A stretch of 64,000 bases of DNA from Variovorax paradoxus (GTDB lineage: Bacteria; Pseudomonadota; Gammaproteobacteria; Burkholderiales; Burkholderiaceae_C), in contig NZ_CP102931.1 in the NCBI RefSeq assembly GCF_024734665.1, forward strand, positions 1,052,001 through 1,116,000, in the 5' to 3' direction. The notes under the pieces were generated by a model. That model was not told the origin of the DNA, did not search any database, and saw only the letters and a program-made list of their open reading frames with translations. The number at the start of each line of letters is the position of its first letter. The stretch's first letter is position 1. A program made the position numbers and the translations under genes. This document shows, one piece after another, positions 9,643-19,969 of the stretch.

Positions 9643-10953
9643 TCAGCTCTTGTTTGCCTTCTGGAAGCGTTCCAGCTGCTCGTTGCCCCGCGTCACGATG
9701 GCGTCGAGGGCTTCCTTGGCCGTCTTCTTGCCGTTCCAGACCTGTTCGAGCTCTTCGTCTTCGATGGCGCGGATCTGCACGTAGTTGCCCAGGCGGATGC
9801 CGCGGCTCTTGTCGGTGACCTTGCGGATCATCTGCGTCACGGCCACGTCGGTGCCGGGGTTCTGCTTGTAGAAGCCCGACTCTTCGGTGAGCTTGTACGA
9901 AGCGGTGGTCACGGGCAGGTAGCCCGTGCGCTTGTGGCTGGCGGACTGCACTTCAGGCGTCGAGATGAAGCTGAAGAACTTGGCCACGCCCTTGTATTCG
10001 GCCGGCTTTTTGCCCGACATGACCCACAGGCTGGCGCCGCCGATCACGGTGTTCTGCGGCGCGCCCGGCACGTCCGGGTAGTAGGGCAGGGGCGCCAGGC
10101 CGTAGGCGAACTTGGCGTTCTTTGCCACGTTGCCGTAGAAGCCCGAAGAGGTGTTGATCATGGCGCACTCGCCCGACACGAACGAGGCCTCGGGCACGTT
10201 GCCGCGGCCCTTGTAGATGAACAGGCCCTGCTTGGCCATGCTGGCCAGGTTCTCGATGTGGCGCTGGTGCAGCGGCGAGTTCACCTTCAGGCGCGCGTCC
10301 AGGCCCTGCAGGCCGTTGGCCTTGCTGGCGAACTCCACGTTGTGCCAGGCCGAGAAGCTCTCCACCTGCGTCCAGTTCTGCCAGGCCGTGGTGAACGGGC
10401 ACTTGTGGCCGCTGGCCTTGAGCTTGGCGGCCGCCGCAACCACTTCAGGCCAGGTCGACGGTGCCTTGTCGGTGGGCAGGCCGGCAGCCTTGAAGGCATC
10501 CTTGTTGAAATAGAAGATGGTGGTCGAGCTGTTGAACGGGAAGCTCAGCATCTGGCCATTGGGGGCGGTGTAGTAGCCGGCCACGGCGGGAATGTAGGCG
10601 GCTGGGTCGAACTTCTCGCCCGCGTCCTTCATGACCTGGCCGACCGGCACGATGGCGCCCTTGCTGGCCATCATGGTGGCGGTGCCCACTTCGAACACCT
10701 GCAGGATGTGCGGCGCATTGCCGGCGCGGAAGGCCGCGATGGAGGCCGTCATCGATTCGTCGTACGTGCCCTTGAAGGTCGGGACGATCTTGTATTCCTT
10801 CTGGCTCTCGTTGAACTGCTTGGCCAGATCGTTGACCCACTCGTTGTTGACGGCGGTCATGGAATGCCACCACTGGATCTCGGTCTGGGCCTGTGCCACG
10901 TTGAACAGCGTGGCAGCCAACGCCGATGCCAGCGCAAGCGTCTTGAATCGCAT
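9643..10953 (-). CDS. ugpB: sn-glycerol-3-phosphate-binding protein UgpB
   Basis: A 436-residue periplasmic binding protein (family 1, MalE-like). The signal peptide ends AQA at residue 22, and the mature protein starts QTEIQWWHSMTAVNNEWV, typical of UgpB. CAGGAG lies about 7 bases before the ATG. It is first in the ugp run and divergent from serA across 236 bases. It captures glycerol 3-phosphate and glycerophosphocholine-type diesters. In E. coli the operon belongs to the PhoB regulon; I do not see a convincing Pho box here. Confidence 0.96.
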   Translation of the reverse strand: MRFKTLALASALAATLFNVAQAQTEIQWWHSMTAVNNEWVNDLAKQFNESQKEYKIVPTFKGTYDESMTASIAAFRAGNAPHILQVFEVGTATMMASKGAIVPVGQVMKDAGEKFDPAAYIPAVAGYYTAPNGQMLSFPFNSSTTIFYFNKDAFKAAGLPTDKAPSTWPEVVAAAAKLKASGHKCPFTTAWQNWTQVESFSAWHNVEFASKANGLQGLDARLKVNSPLHQRHIENLASMAKQGLFIYKGRGNVPEASFVSGECAMINTSSGFYGNVAKNAKFAYGLAPLPYYPDVPGAPQNTVIGGASLWVMSGKKPAEYKGVAKFFSFISTPEVQSASHKRTGYLPVTTASYKLTEESGFYKQNPGTDVAVTQMIRKVTDKSRGIRLGNYVQIRAIEDEELEQVWNGKKTAKEALDAIVTRGNEQLERFQKANKS

Positions 10954-11003
10954 GAAGACTCCTGAAGGGAAAAATGGAAAGCGCGGATGCTAGGGCATGT
11001 GCA

Positions 11004-11019
11004 TGACACGGCCGCGTCA
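11004..11019. promoter_or_regulatory. near-perfect palindrome upstream of ugpB
   Basis: TGACACGGCCGCGTCA is a 16-base dyad with one mismatched pair. It lies 51 bases upstream of the ugpB start in the ugpB/serA divergent region. It could be an operator for either gene. It is not the direct-repeat form of a Pho box. This is the only structured element I see in the 236-base gap. Confidence 0.35.
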
Positions 11020-11189
11020 CATTGGCGCATGGAGCGCGGGTTTCTTCCAATCGGGGAAACCCCTTTGGCCCTGTTTGCGTCAGGCCCGGCGCGGGCTGCG
11101 GCCCTGCATGCTGCGCCGCACCATGCTAGCATCGCCCTCCCTTTTTTGGCCTAGCCTGTCGCCACGGCCGGGGCTTCCAAGAGACCGCC

Positions 11190-12422
11190 ATGAGCAGCAA
11201 AACCTCCCTCGACAAAAGCAGGATCAAGTTCCTCTTGCTCGAAGGCATTCACCCCTCGGCCGTGGAGGTGCTGCGCGCCGCCGGCTACACCAATATCGAG
11301 TCGCTGCCCGGCGCGCTGCCCGACGCCGAACTCAAGGCGAAGATCGCCGACGTGCACTTCCTGGGAATCCGCTCGCGCACCCAACTGACGGCCGAGGTGT
11401 TCGCCGCCGCCCACAAGCTGGTGGCCGCAGGGTGCTTCTGCATCGGCACGAACCAGGTCGACCTGGAAGCTGCCCGCGAGCACGGTGTGGCGGTGTTCAA
11501 TGCCCCGTATTCCAACACCCGCTCGGTGGCCGAACTGGTGCTGGCCGAAGCCATCCTGCTGCTGCGCGGTGTGCCCGAGAAGAGTGCGGTGGCGCATCGC
11601 GGCGGCTGGCTCAAGTCGGCCGACAACGCGTTTGAAATCCGCGGCAAGACGCTGGGCATCGTGGGCTACGGCTCCATCGGCGCGCAACTGTCGGTGCTGG
11701 CCGAGGCGCTGGGCATGCACGTGGCCTTCTTCGACGTGGTCACCAAGCTGCCGCTGGGCAATGCGCGCCAGGTGCGCGAGCTGCACCAGCTGCTGGCCCA
11801 GAGCGACATCGTGACGCTGCACGTGCCCGAGACGCAGGCCACGCAATGGATGATCGGTGCGGCCGAGATCGCAGCCATGAAGCCCGGTGCCATCCTGATC
11901 AACGCCTCGCGCGGCACGGTGGTCGAGATCGACTCGCTGGCCGAGGCCCTGAAGGCAAAGAAGCTGCTGGGCGCCGCCATCGACGTGTTCCCGGTGGAGC
12001 CGCGCAGCAACAAGGACGAGTTCCAGTCGCCGCTGCGGGGCCTCGACAACGTGATCCTGACGCCGCACATCGGCGGCTCGACCATGGAGGCGCAGGCCAA
12101 CATCGGGCTGGAAGTGGCTGAAAAGCTGGTCAAGTACAGCGACAACGGCACTTCGACGTCTTCCGTCAACTTTCCCGAGGTGGCGCTGCCTGCGCACCCG
12201 GGCAAGCACCGGCTGCTGCACATCCACCGGAACGTGCCTGGGGTGCTGTCCGAGATCAACAAGATCTTTTCGGACAACCAGATCAACATCTCCTCGCAGT
12301 TCCTGCAGACGAACGAGAAGATCGGCTACGTGGTGATGGATATCGACGCGGCTTCCTCGGACCTGGCGCTGGAGAAGCTGGCGAAGGTGGGCGGGACTAT
12401 TCGCAGCCGCGTGCTGTTCTGA
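11190..12422 (+). CDS. serA: D-3-phosphoglycerate dehydrogenase SerA
   Basis: A 410-residue enzyme that oxidises 3-phosphoglycerate to 3-phosphohydroxypyruvate with NAD+, the first step of serine synthesis. The NAD-binding glycines GYGSIG are at 159-164. The catalytic set of D-2-hydroxyacid dehydrogenases is present: Arg241 (NASRG), Glu270 and His293 (TPHIGGS). A C-terminal ACT domain (about 335-410) is the serine feedback site in the E. coli type, which has the same length. It is monocistronic and divergent from ugpB. AAGAGA precedes the ATG. Confidence 0.96.
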   Translation: MSSKTSLDKSRIKFLLLEGIHPSAVEVLRAAGYTNIESLPGALPDAELKAKIADVHFLGIRSRTQLTAEVFAAAHKLVAAGCFCIGTNQVDLEAAREHGVAVFNAPYSNTRSVAELVLAEAILLLRGVPEKSAVAHRGGWLKSADNAFEIRGKTLGIVGYGSIGAQLSVLAEALGMHVAFFDVVTKLPLGNARQVRELHQLLAQSDIVTLHVPETQATQWMIGAAEIAAMKPGAILINASRGTVVEIDSLAEALKAKKLLGAAIDVFPVEPRSNKDEFQSPLRGLDNVILTPHIGGSTMEAQANIGLEVAEKLVKYSDNGTSTSSVNFPEVALPAHPGKHRLLHIHRNVPGVLSEINKIFSDNQINISSQFLQTNEKIGYVVMDIDAASSDLALEKLAKVGGTIRSRVLF

Positions 12423-12565
12423 GACTCCCTGGGGGCGGGGAGCCCTTCGGGAGCCATGCCTAGCACAAGGCCGTAGCAACCGCCACGAGGCAAGTCCCCA
12501 GGCGCTGCCCTAAAATCCCCAGCCCGGCTATGGGCGCGCAGCGCCCGGCCGAGGCGCCCCACCCG

Positions 12566-15500
12566 ATGAATGCTCCGACTGCGTTGAACACGCTGTTGGC
12601 ACAGGCCGCAGAGCCTGTCCGACTGCGCGAGATCCCGTACAACTACACCAGCTTCTCCGATCGCGAGATCGTGATTCGCCTGCTGGGCGAACGCGGCTGG
12701 GAACTGCTCCAGACCCTGCGCGCCGAGCGCCGCACCGGCCGATCGGCCCGCATGCTCTACGAAGTGCTCGGCGACATCTGGGTGGTCCAGCGCAACCCGT
12801 ACCTCGTCGACGACCTGCTCGACAACCCGCGCCGCCGCGGCCAGCTGGTCGATGCCCTCAGGCACCGCCTGACCGAGGTGCAAAAGCGCCGCACACCCGA
12901 CAGCGACCTGCCGCGCGACCAGCTCGTGGGCGAACTCACCGGCCTCGTGGGCGACGCGGTAGCCGCCTTCGACACCAAGTTCCGCGACGTTGCCGCCCTG
13001 CGCCGCAAGGCCACGCGCGTGCTGGGCCGGCTCACGGCCAAGGACAACATCAAGTTCGACGGCCTTTCGCGCGTGTCGCACGTCACCGACGCCACCGACT
13101 GGCGCGTGGAGTACCCCTTCGTCGTGCTATGCCCCGACACCGAGGCCGAGATGGCGCTGCTGGTGAAGGGCTGCATCGAGCTGGGCCTGACCATCATCCC
13201 GCGCGGAGGCGGCACCGGCTACACCGGCGGCGCGATCCCGCTGACCTGGAACAGCGTCGTCATCAACACCGAGAAGCTCGAGGCGATGACCGAGGTCGAG
13301 CACATCTCGCTGCCCGGCCTGGCCGATCCGGTGCCCACCATCTGGACTGAAGCCGGCGTGGTTACGCAGCGCGTGGCCGATACGGCCGAGCGCGCGGGCT
13401 TCGTCTTCGCGGTCGACCCGACCTCCGCCGAGGCTTCGTGCGTCGGCGGCAACGTCGCCATGAACGCAGGCGGCAAGAAGGCCGTGCTGTGGGGCACGGC
13501 GCTTGACAACCTCGCCTCGTGGCGCATGGTCACGCCGCAAGCCGAGTGGCTCGAAGTCACGCGCATCGGCCACAACCTCGGCAAGATCCACGACGCCGAA
13601 AACGCCGTGTTCGAGTTGCAGTACTACGCAGCCGACGGCAAGACCAAGCTGCGCACCGAACGTCTCGACATTCCGGGCCGCACCTTCCGCAAGGAAGGCC
13701 TGGGCAAGGACGTGACCGACAAGTTCCTCTCGGGCCTGCCGGGCATCCAGAAGGAAGGCTGCGACGGCCTCATCACCAGTTGCCGCTGGGTCGTGCACCG
13801 CATGCCGGCGCACACGCGCACCGTGTGCCTCGAATTCTTCGGCAACGCCAAGGATGCGGTGCCCAGCATCGTCGAGATCAAGGATTTCATGTTCGCCGAG
13901 CAGAAGCGCTCTGGCGTGCTGCTGGCCGGCCTCGAACACCTGGACGACCGCTATCTCAAGGCAGTGGGCTATGCCACCAAGTCGAAGAAGCACGGCGGCC
14001 TGCCGAAGATGGTGCTGTTCGGCGACATCGCCGGCGACGACGCCGATGCGGTGGCCCGCGTTACCTCCGAAGTGGTGCGCATCGCCAACTCGCGCAGCGG
14101 CGAAGGCTTCATCGCCATCAGCCCCGAGGCGCGCAAGAAATTCTGGCTCGACCGCAAGCGCACGGCCGCCATCAGCAAGCACACCAACGCCTTCAAGATC
14201 AACGAGGACGTGGTGATCCCGCTGCCGCGCATGGCCGAGTACAGCGACGGCATCGAGCGCATCAACATCGAGCTGTCGCTGCAGAACAAGCTCGCACTGT
14301 CCGACGAACTCGAAGCCTTTCTCATGCGCGGCAACCTGCCACTGGGCAAGACCGACGACGCGCACGAAATCCCGGCGGCCGAGCTGCTCGAAGACCGCGT
14401 GGCACAGGCCGTGGCGCTGGTGCAGGAAGTGCGCACGCTCTGGGCCGGCTGGCTGCAGAACGTCGATGCGCTGTTCCCGCAACTGCAAGACCACAGCCTG
14501 CGTGCGAGCTGGAAGACGCAGCTGCGCCAGCCGCTGCAGGAGATTTTCTCGGGCGCCGAGTTCGCGCCGATCCTGGCCGAGTGCACCGCCATCCACAAGC
14601 GCGTGCTCAAGGGCCGCGTGTGGGTCGCGCTGCACATGCACGCGGGCGACGGCAACGTGCACACCAACATCCCCGTCAACAGCGACAACTACGACATGCT
14701 GCAGACCGCGCATGCCGCGGTGGTGCGCATCATGGCGCTGGCGCGCAGCCTCGACGGCGTGATCTCGGGCGAGCACGGCATCGGCATCACCAAGCTCGAA
14801 TTCCTCAGCGACGAAGAGCTGCGCCCTTTCACCGAATACAAGGCCAGGGTCGACCCCGAAGGCCGCTTCAACAAGGGCAAGCTGCTGCGTGCACCTGCCG
14901 GCGAGGCGCAGACGTTGCACGCCGACCTGACCAACGCCTATACGCCGAGCTTCGGCCTCATGGGGCACGAGTCGCTGATCATGCAGCAGAGCGACATCGG
15001 CGCCATTGCCGACAGCGTGAAGGACTGCCTGCGCTGCGGCAAGTGCAAGCCGGTATGCGCCACGCACGTGCCGCGCGCCAACCTGCTCTACAGCCCGCGC
15101 AACAAGATCCTCGCGACTTCGCTGCTGGTGGAGGCCTTCCTCTACGAAGAGCAGACGCGGCGCGGCATCAGCATCAAGCACTGGGAAGAGTTCGAGGACG
15201 TGGCTGACCACTGCACCGTGTGCCACAAGTGCCTCACGCCGTGCCCGGTGAAGATCGACTTCGGTGACGTGTCGATGAACATGCGCAACCTGCTGCGCAA
15301 GATGGGCCAGAAGAGCTTCCGCCCGGGCAACGCGGCCGCGATGTTCTTCCTCAACGCGACCAATCCGCAGACCATCAAGGCGGTGCGTGCGGGCATGGTG
15401 GGCATCGGCTTCAAGGCGCAGCGCATGGCCAACGACCTGCTGCGCGGCCTCGCGAAGAAGCAGACGGCGGCGCCTCCTGCCACGCTGGGCCCCGCGCCGA

Positions 15501-16444
15501 TCAAGGAGCAGGTGATCCACTTCATCAACAAGAAGATGCCGGGCAACCTGCCGAAGAAGACGGCGCGTGCGCTGCTCGACATCGAGGATGCGGACTACGT
15601 GCCGATCATCCGCAACCCGAAGGCGACCACCTCCGAAACCGAGGCGGTCTTCTACTTTCCGGGGTGTGGTTCAGAGCGGCTGTTCTCGCAGGTCGGCCTC
15701 GCCACGCAGGCGATGCTCTGGCATGCGGGTGTGCAGACGGTGCTGCCGCCGGGCTACCTGTGCTGCGGCTATCCGCAACGCGGCAGCGGCCAGTTCGACA
15801 AGGCCGAGAAGATGATCACGGACAACCGCGTGCTCTTCCACCGCGTGGCCAACACGCTCAACTATCTCGACATCAAGACGGTGGTGGTGAGCTGCGGCAC
15901 CTGCTACGACCAGCTGCAGGGCTATCAGTTCGACAAGATCTTCCCGGGCTGCCGGATCATCGACATCCACGAGTACCTGCTCGAAAAGGGCATCACGCTC
16001 GCCGATGCAGGCGGTGGCGGCTACCTGTACCACGACCCCTGCCATTCGCCGATGAAGCTGCAGGACCCGATGAAGACCGTGAAGGCACTGGTCGGTGACA
16101 ACGTGCTCAAGAACGACCGCTGCTGCGGCGAATCGGGCACGCTGGGCGTGTCGCGGCCGGACATCTCGACGCAGATCCGCTTCCGCAAGGAAGAAGAGCT
16201 GAAGAAGGGCGAAGCCGCGCTGCGCGACTCCGGCAAGGTCGGCGCACAGGACAACGTGAAGATCCTCACCAGCTGCCCAAGCTGCCTGCAAGGCCTCTCG
16301 CGCTACGGCAACGACCTGAACAACGGCCTGCTCGAAGCCGACTACATCGTGGTCGAGATGGCCAACAAGATCCTCGGCGCCGACTGGATGCCGACCTATG
16401 TGGCCGCAGCCAATCAGGGCGGGATCGAGCGGGTGCTGGTGTGA
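12566..16444 (+). CDS. DUF3683-type fusion: FAD-linked oxidase + 4Fe-4S ferredoxin + CCG domains
   Basis: A 1292-residue predicted cytoplasmic or peripheral redox enzyme. Domains in order: an N-terminal family-specific region (about 1-150, DUF3683); a GlcD/PCMH-type FAD domain (about 180-330, [11 protein letters not shown]); an FAD-linked oxidase C-terminal domain (about 685-765, [12 protein letters not shown] and GEHGIGITK); two 4Fe-4S clusters ([11 protein letters not shown] near 820, [11 protein letters not shown] near 882); and two CCG domains (CCGYP near 1070, CCGESG near 1190) as in GlpC/HdrB. The parts suggest oxidation of a 2-hydroxyacid feeding electrons towards quinone; the substrate is unknown. 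The ATG at 12566 opens MNAPTALNT. An in-frame ATG at 12530 lies only about 14 bases after TAAAAT (12511-12516). Confidence 0.88.
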   Translation: MNAPTALNTLLAQAAEPVRLREIPYNYTSFSDREIVIRLLGERGWELLQTLRAERRTGRSARMLYEVLGDIWVVQRNPYLVDDLLDNPRRRGQLVDALRHRLTEVQKRRTPDSDLPRDQLVGELTGLVGDAVAAFDTKFRDVAALRRKATRVLGRLTAKDNIKFDGLSRVSHVTDATDWRVEYPFVVLCPDTEAEMALLVKGCIELGLTIIPRGGGTGYTGGAIPLTWNSVVINTEKLEAMTEVEHISLPGLADPVPTIWTEAGVVTQRVADTAERAGFVFAVDPTSAEASCVGGNVAMNAGGKKAVLWGTALDNLASWRMVTPQAEWLEVTRIGHNLGKIHDAENAVFELQYYAADGKTKLRTERLDIPGRTFRKEGLGKDVTDKFLSGLPGIQKEGCDGLITSCRWVVHRMPAHTRTVCLEFFGNAKDAVPSIVEIKDFMFAEQKRSGVLLAGLEHLDDRYLKAVGYATKSKKHGGLPKMVLFGDIAGDDADAVARVTSEVVRIANSRSGEGFIAISPEARKKFWLDRKRTAAISKHTNAFKINEDVVIPLPRMAEYSDGIERINIELSLQNKLALSDELEAFLMRGNLPLGKTDDAHEIPAAELLEDRVAQAVALVQEVRTLWAGWLQNVDALFPQLQDHSLRASWKTQLRQPLQEIFSGAEFAPILAECTAIHKRVLKGRVWVALHMHAGDGNVHTNIPVNSDNYDMLQTAHAAVVRIMALARSLDGVISGEHGIGITKLEFLSDEELRPFTEYKARVDPEGRFNKGKLLRAPAGEAQTLHADLTNAYTPSFGLMGHESLIMQQSDIGAIADSVKDCLRCGKCKPVCATHVPRANLLYSPRNKILATSLLVEAFLYEEQTRRGISIKHWEEFEDVADHCTVCHKCLTPCPVKIDFGDVSMNMRNLLRKMGQKSFRPGNAAAMFFLNATNPQTIKAVRAGMVGIGFKAQRMANDLLRGLAKKQTAAPPATLGPAPIKEQVIHFINKKMPGNLPKKTARALLDIEDADYVPIIRNPKATTSETEAVFYFPGCGSERLFSQVGLATQAMLWHAGVQTVLPPGYLCCGYPQRGSGQFDKAEKMITDNRVLFHRVANTLNYLDIKTVVVSCGTCYDQLQGYQFDKIFPGCRIIDIHEYLLEKGITLADAGGGGYLYHDPCHSPMKLQDPMKTVKALVGDNVLKNDRCCGESGTLGVSRPDISTQIRFRKEEELKKGEAALRDSGKVGAQDNVKILTSCPSCLQGLSRYGNDLNNGLLEADYIVVEMANKILGADWMPTYVAAANQGGIERVLV

Positions 16445-16881
16445 CGAAGGTACAGGGCTGTGTGCTGTGCGAGGGGCCGGGTGGCCGCCTCGTGTTCGAG
16501 GGCGCGAGGCTGCGCGTCATCCATGCGGATGAGGCGGGCTTTCCGGCCTTTTATCGCGTGGTGTGGCGTGACCATGCGGCGGAGTTTTCCGACCTCGATG
16601 CCGCGGACCGCACGCTGTGCATGGAAGCAGTGGCGGTCGTCGAGCAATGCCTGCGCGAGCACCTGAAGCCGGCCAAGATCAACCTCGCCGCGCTCGGCAA
16701 CATGGTTGCGCATCTGCACTGGCACGTGATCGCGCGTTTCGCCGACGACAGTCATTTCCCGGGCTCGGTGTGGGCACCGGTGCAGCGCGAGCGCAATGCG
16801 GCGCAAGAGGCGGAGATCGCCGCGCGCCTGCCCGCCATCGAGGCTGCGATGATCGAGCGCTTGGGCAACAGGAGTTTCTGA
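16441..16881 (+). CDS. HIT-family nucleotide hydrolase/transferase
   Basis: A 146-residue protein of the histidine-triad superfamily. The triad HLHWH is at residues 91-95 with hydrophobic residues after it (VIARF); the central His is the expected nucleotide-binding nucleophile. The N-terminus has Cys7 and Cys10 (CVLC), a possible metal pair seen in some HIT proteins. The GTG start overlaps the preceding stop by four bases (GTGA), so it is co-translated with the fusion oxidoreductase. It likely acts on a nucleoside phosphoramidate or dinucleotide; the substrate is unknown. Confidence 0.9.
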   Translation: MTKVQGCVLCEGPGGRLVFEGARLRVIHADEAGFPAFYRVVWRDHAAEFSDLDAADRTLCMEAVAVVEQCLREHLKPAKINLAALGNMVAHLHWHVIARFADDSHFPGSVWAPVQRERNAAQEAEIAARLPAIEAAMIERLGNRSF

Positions 16882-17294
16882 TGGCAGGCTTGAAACCGGG
16901 CGCACCGACGCCGCAATCGATCACCGTGCACGGCCAGTCGCGCGTGCTCGAAGTGGGCTTCTCCGATGGAGCGACCTTTCGAATCCCTTTCGAGCTGATG
17001 CGCATCTACTCGCCTTCGGCCGAAGTGCAGGGCCACGGCCCGGGCCAGGAAATCCTGCAGACGGGCAAGCGCGACGTCGAGCTCGTCGACCTCGAAGCGG
17101 TCGGCAACTACGCCGTGCAGCCGACTTTCAGCGACGGACACAACACGGGCATCTACTCATGGGACCTGCTCTACGAACTGGGCGAGAAGCAGGCCGAGCT
17201 GTGGGCTACTTACGAGCGCCGTCTGCTGGAGGCGGGCGTCGATCGCGACACGCCGATGATCGACAAGAGCGGTCACGCCTGCGGCAGCCATTGA
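16881..17294 (+). CDS. DUF971 (GBBH-like N-terminal) protein
   Basis: A 137-residue protein matching the small domain found at the N-terminus of gamma-butyrobetaine hydroxylases, here free-standing. LEVGFSDGATFRIPFELMR is the family core, followed by a Gly/His-rich segment. The ATG overlaps the HIT stop by one base (TGATG). Free-standing DUF971 proteins are often found near Fe-S or quinone genes, and here it sits between a multi-cluster Fe-S enzyme and ubiE. I infer an Fe-S or cofactor-related role, with low certainty. It ends GHACGSH, a possible metal-binding tail. Confidence 0.88.
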   Translation: MAGLKPGAPTPQSITVHGQSRVLEVGFSDGATFRIPFELMRIYSPSAEVQGHGPGQEILQTGKRDVELVDLEAVGNYAVQPTFSDGHNTGIYSWDLLYELGEKQAELWATYERRLLEAGVDRDTPMIDKSGHACGSH

Positions 17295-17408
17295 GCTCGC
17301 GAAATCGCCTGAAAATCCGCGCCGCGCTATTGAAAAGATAGCCCTACGCCCAGGAAGGGCGGGACGAAAAAAGCAACAAATGCCCGCCGTGCGCGCGGGG
17401 TCGTCGGC

Positions 17409-17435
17409 TTGATGTGAAGGCTTCCGGCCTAACAT
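17409..17435 (+). promoter_or_regulatory. candidate ubiE promoter
   Basis: TTGATG (17409-17414), then 15 bases, then TAACAT (17430-17435) resembles a sigma-70 promoter with a short spacer. A start about 7 bases downstream would coincide with the ubiE ATG at 17443, and no Shine-Dalgarno precedes that ATG. If real, the mRNA could be leaderless. Inference from motif spacing only. Confidence 0.35.
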
Positions 17436-17442
17436 CGGTTGC

Positions 17443-18174
17443 ATGAGTACCACACACTTCGGCTTCGAAACAGTCGACGAAAGCGAGAAGGCCCGCCGCG
17501 TTCGCGGTGTCTTCGATTCGGTTGCCTCGCGCTACGACGTCATGAACGACCTGATGTCGGCCGGCCTGCACCGCGCCTGGAAGGCGTACACCGTGATGGT
17601 TGCGAACGTGGGCGAAGGCTCGCGCGTGCTCGACATCGCGGGCGGCACCGGCGATCTCGCGCTGGCCTTCGCCAAGAAGGTCGGCGCCAGCGGGCAAGTG
17701 GTTCACACCGACATCAACGAGGCCATGCTGCGCACCGGCCGCGACCGGCTGCTCGATGCCGGTGTGGTGCTGCCCACCATGGTCTGCGACGCCGAGAAGC
17801 TGCCCTTTCCCGACAACCACTTCGATGTGGTCACGGTGGCCTTCGGCCTGCGCAACATGACGCACAAGGACATCGCGCTCAAGGAAATGAACCGCGTGAT
17901 CAAGCCGCGCGGCAAGCTGCTGGTGCTCGAGTTCTCGAAGGTCGCGAAGCCGCTCGCAAAGGCCTACGACTGGTACTCCTTCAACGTGCTGCCCCGCCTG
18001 GGCAAGCTCGTGGCCGGCGACGACGCGAGCTATCGCTACCTCGCCGAATCGATCCGGATGCACCCCTCGCAAGAGGAACTCAAGACCCTCATGAAAGAGG
18101 GCGGTTTCGGACATGTGGACTATCACAACATGACGGGTGGCATCGCTGCCCTGCATGTTGGAATCAAGTGTTGA
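17443..18174 (+). CDS. ubiE: ubiquinone/menaquinone C-methyltransferase UbiE
   Basis: A 243-residue SAM-dependent methyltransferase performing the C-methylation step of ubiquinone (and menaquinone) synthesis. SAM motif [13 protein letters not shown] is at 62-73. The UbiE signatures [20 protein letters not shown] near the N-terminus and [17 protein letters not shown] at the C-terminus are both present. It heads a plus-strand run with a Tim44-like gene, ubiJ and ubiB. Confidence 0.97.
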   Translation: MSTTHFGFETVDESEKARRVRGVFDSVASRYDVMNDLMSAGLHRAWKAYTVMVANVGEGSRVLDIAGGTGDLALAFAKKVGASGQVVHTDINEAMLRTGRDRLLDAGVVLPTMVCDAEKLPFPDNHFDVVTVAFGLRNMTHKDIALKEMNRVIKPRGKLLVLEFSKVAKPLAKAYDWYSFNVLPRLGKLVAGDDASYRYLAESIRMHPSQEELKTLMKEGGFGHVDYHNMTGGIAALHVGIKC

Positions 18175-18215
18175 AAGTGTTGATCAAGCGAATCTTTCGC
18201 TCAAGAGGAGACGAC

Positions 18216-19238
18216 ATGAAAAGTTTGGGTTCTTTGTTTTTGGCAGCTGCATTGGTACTGGTCAGTGTCCAGGCCGAGGCTGCCCGCATGGGTGGCGGCA
18301 AGTCGGTCGGACGCCAGTCGTCCAACGTGACGCAGCGCGAGTCGGCATCGCCCAGCGCGCCTTCGCAGCAGAGTGCGACCAACGCGGCAGCGGCGAAGCC
18401 GGCAACGCCCGCACCCGCGGCTGCTGCACCGAAGCGTCCGTGGGGCGCGATGCTCGGCGGTCTGGCCGCAGGCCTTGGCCTCGCTTGGCTCGCAAGCTCG
18501 CTCGGTCTTGGTGCCGGCTTCGGCAACATCCTGCTGATCGGCCTGCTCGTGCTGGCCGGCGTGGTGGTGTGGCGCATGATCAAGTCGCGCTCGCAACCTG
18601 CCGGCAATCGCCAGGGCGGCTTCGCGTTCCAGGGCGCTGGCGGCAGCCCCGCAAATGCCAGCGCACCGGTGCAGTACAGCCCGGCCAACGTGGGCAACGA
18701 CGCCTCGGCTCGTCCGTGGGAGCGCAATGCCGCGGCCTTCGACGCCACGCCTTCGAACGACGCACCGCATGGCAGCAGCCTCTCGGCAGCGGGCGCTGCG
18801 GCCGGTGGCAGCATGATCGGCTCGGCACTCGCCGGTTCGCAGTCCTGGGGCATTCCCGCGGGCTTCGACATCGATGGCTTCCTCGGCGCAGCCAAGCGCA
18901 ACTTCGTGACGCTGCAGGACGCATGGGACCGCGCTGACGTGTCGATGCTGCGTTCGATGATGACCGACGGCATGGTCGACGAGATCCGCGCGCAATTGGC
19001 CGACCGGGCCAGCCACACCGGCGGTGCCTCGAACAAGACCGAAGTCGTGATGCTCGACGCCAAGCTGCTTGGCATCGAAGAACTGCCCGACGCCTACATG
19101 GCCAGCGTGGAGTTCTCCGGCATGATCCGTGAAGACGCCTCGGCCGGCCCGGGCCCGTTCCGCGAAGTTTGGAACATGACCAAGCCGACCAGCGGCAACA
19201 GCGGCTGGCTGGTGGCTGGCGTGCAAGCACTGCAGTAA
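18216..19238 (+). CDS. Tim44-like domain protein
   Basis: A 340-residue membrane-associated protein. I chose the ATG at 18216 because AAGAGGAG precedes it and a signal or anchor sequence follows (residues 1-23, ending AEA). Next come a Ser/Ala/Pro-rich linker (about 30-75), a hydrophobic pair of segments (about 80-125, GLAAGLGLAWLASSLGLG then ILLIGLLVLAGVVVW), another low-complexity stretch, and a C-terminal Tim44-like domain (about 200-340, ending TKPTSGNSGWLVAGVQALQ). Mitochondrial Tim44 tethers Hsp70 to the import pore; the bacterial role is not established. It lies between ubiE (41 bases) and ubiJ, which suggests a link to the membrane-bound Ubi complex. Confidence 0.87.
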   Translation: MKSLGSLFLAAALVLVSVQAEAARMGGGKSVGRQSSNVTQRESASPSAPSQQSATNAAAAKPATPAPAAAAPKRPWGAMLGGLAAGLGLAWLASSLGLGAGFGNILLIGLLVLAGVVVWRMIKSRSQPAGNRQGGFAFQGAGGSPANASAPVQYSPANVGNDASARPWERNAAAFDATPSNDAPHGSSLSAAGAAAGGSMIGSALAGSQSWGIPAGFDIDGFLGAAKRNFVTLQDAWDRADVSMLRSMMTDGMVDEIRAQLADRASHTGGASNKTEVVMLDAKLLGIEELPDAYMASVEFSGMIREDASAGPGPFREVWNMTKPTSGNSGWLVAGVQALQ

Positions 19239-19242
19239 ATAA

Positions 19243-19345
19243 AGGCTCGCCCCCAGGCTTCGCGCACTTCGTGTCGCTTCTCCTACCCCCCTACCGGGGG
19301 CAACACCAGCAGCCCGGCAGAGCCGGTTCTGCGGTGTTTCTGGAA
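19243..19345 (+). repeat. dispersed intergenic repeat, copy B
   Basis: About 103 bases starting 5 bases after the Tim44-like stop and matching the reverse complement of 7709-7810. It contains CCCCCTACCGGGGG and ends TTTCTGGAA. It fills most of the 161-base gap before ubiJ. Whether it terminates or processes the ubi transcript is unknown. Confidence 0.85.
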
Positions 19346-19399
19346 AAGGGCATGCGGTCCATGAGTCGCGGGGCGCTACAGTGACGGGATAATGGGGAC

Positions 19400-19969
19400 A
19401 TGGCCACACCATCGTCCCCATTTTCTTTTCTCGGCGACCTCTTCAACCGCATCGGCGAGCGCTTGCAGCCGCCGGACTGGGCCGTTCACGAGATCCAGCA
19501 TCGCGCGGTCCTGTTCCTGAACCATGTGCTGCAGCAGGAGCCCGAGGCCCAGCAGCGGCTGCTGCGCCAGCAGGGGCGGGTGGTGCGCTTCCAGTGGCGC
19601 TTCGTGACCATGGAACTGGTGGCCACGCCGGCCGGCCTGCTCGATCTGGCCCCCGCTGGTTCGGTGCCCGAGCTCACGCTCACCGTCACCGACGATTCCC
19701 CCTTCGACATTGCCCGTGCCACGCTGCGCGGCGATAAGCCCGCCGTTCAGATCATCGGCGACGTGCAACTGGCGGCCGAGGTCAACTGGCTGGTCGACCA
19801 CGTGCGCTGGGACGTCGAGGACGACCTCGCCCGCGTGATCGGCGACGTGCCTGCGCACACTCTGGGCAACGGCGTGCGGCGTGTCGTGGGCGCGCTGCGC
19901 CAGTTTGTCGGCGACCGCACGGCCAAGGCTGGCGGCTCGACGGCCGGCTCGGCGAGCACGGCCGAATGA
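19400..19969 (+). CDS. ubiJ: ubiquinone biosynthesis accessory factor UbiJ
   Basis: A 189-residue protein with an SCP2-type lipid-binding domain in the N-terminal two-thirds and a C-terminal amphipathic part ([20 protein letters not shown]). Family knowledge: UbiJ with UbiK organises the soluble Ubi complex and binds the hydrophobic intermediates. Its stop overlaps the ubiB start (ATGA), and ubiE lies upstream, the classic ubiE-J-B order. The C-terminal 20 residues are Gly/Ser/Thr/Ala-rich. Confidence 0.9.
   Translation: MATPSSPFSFLGDLFNRIGERLQPPDWAVHEIQHRAVLFLNHVLQQEPEAQQRLLRQQGRVVRFQWRFVTMELVATPAGLLDLAPAGSVPELTLTVTDDSPFDIARATLRGDKPAVQIIGDVQLAAEVNWLVDHVRWDVEDDLARVIGDVPAHTLGNGVRRVVGALRQFVGDRTAKAGGSTAGSASTAE

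Noticed and set aside
10954..11189. Pho box upstream of ugpB
   Set aside because: TGACA-like halves are arranged as an inverted, not direct, repeat and the spacing does not fit the 7-4-7 pattern.
13127..15520. Open frame of 797 codons antisense to the fusion oxidoreductase
   Set aside because: No start context, His/Arg/Gln/Val-rich composition, and the sense frame has well-defined FAD and Fe-S motifs.
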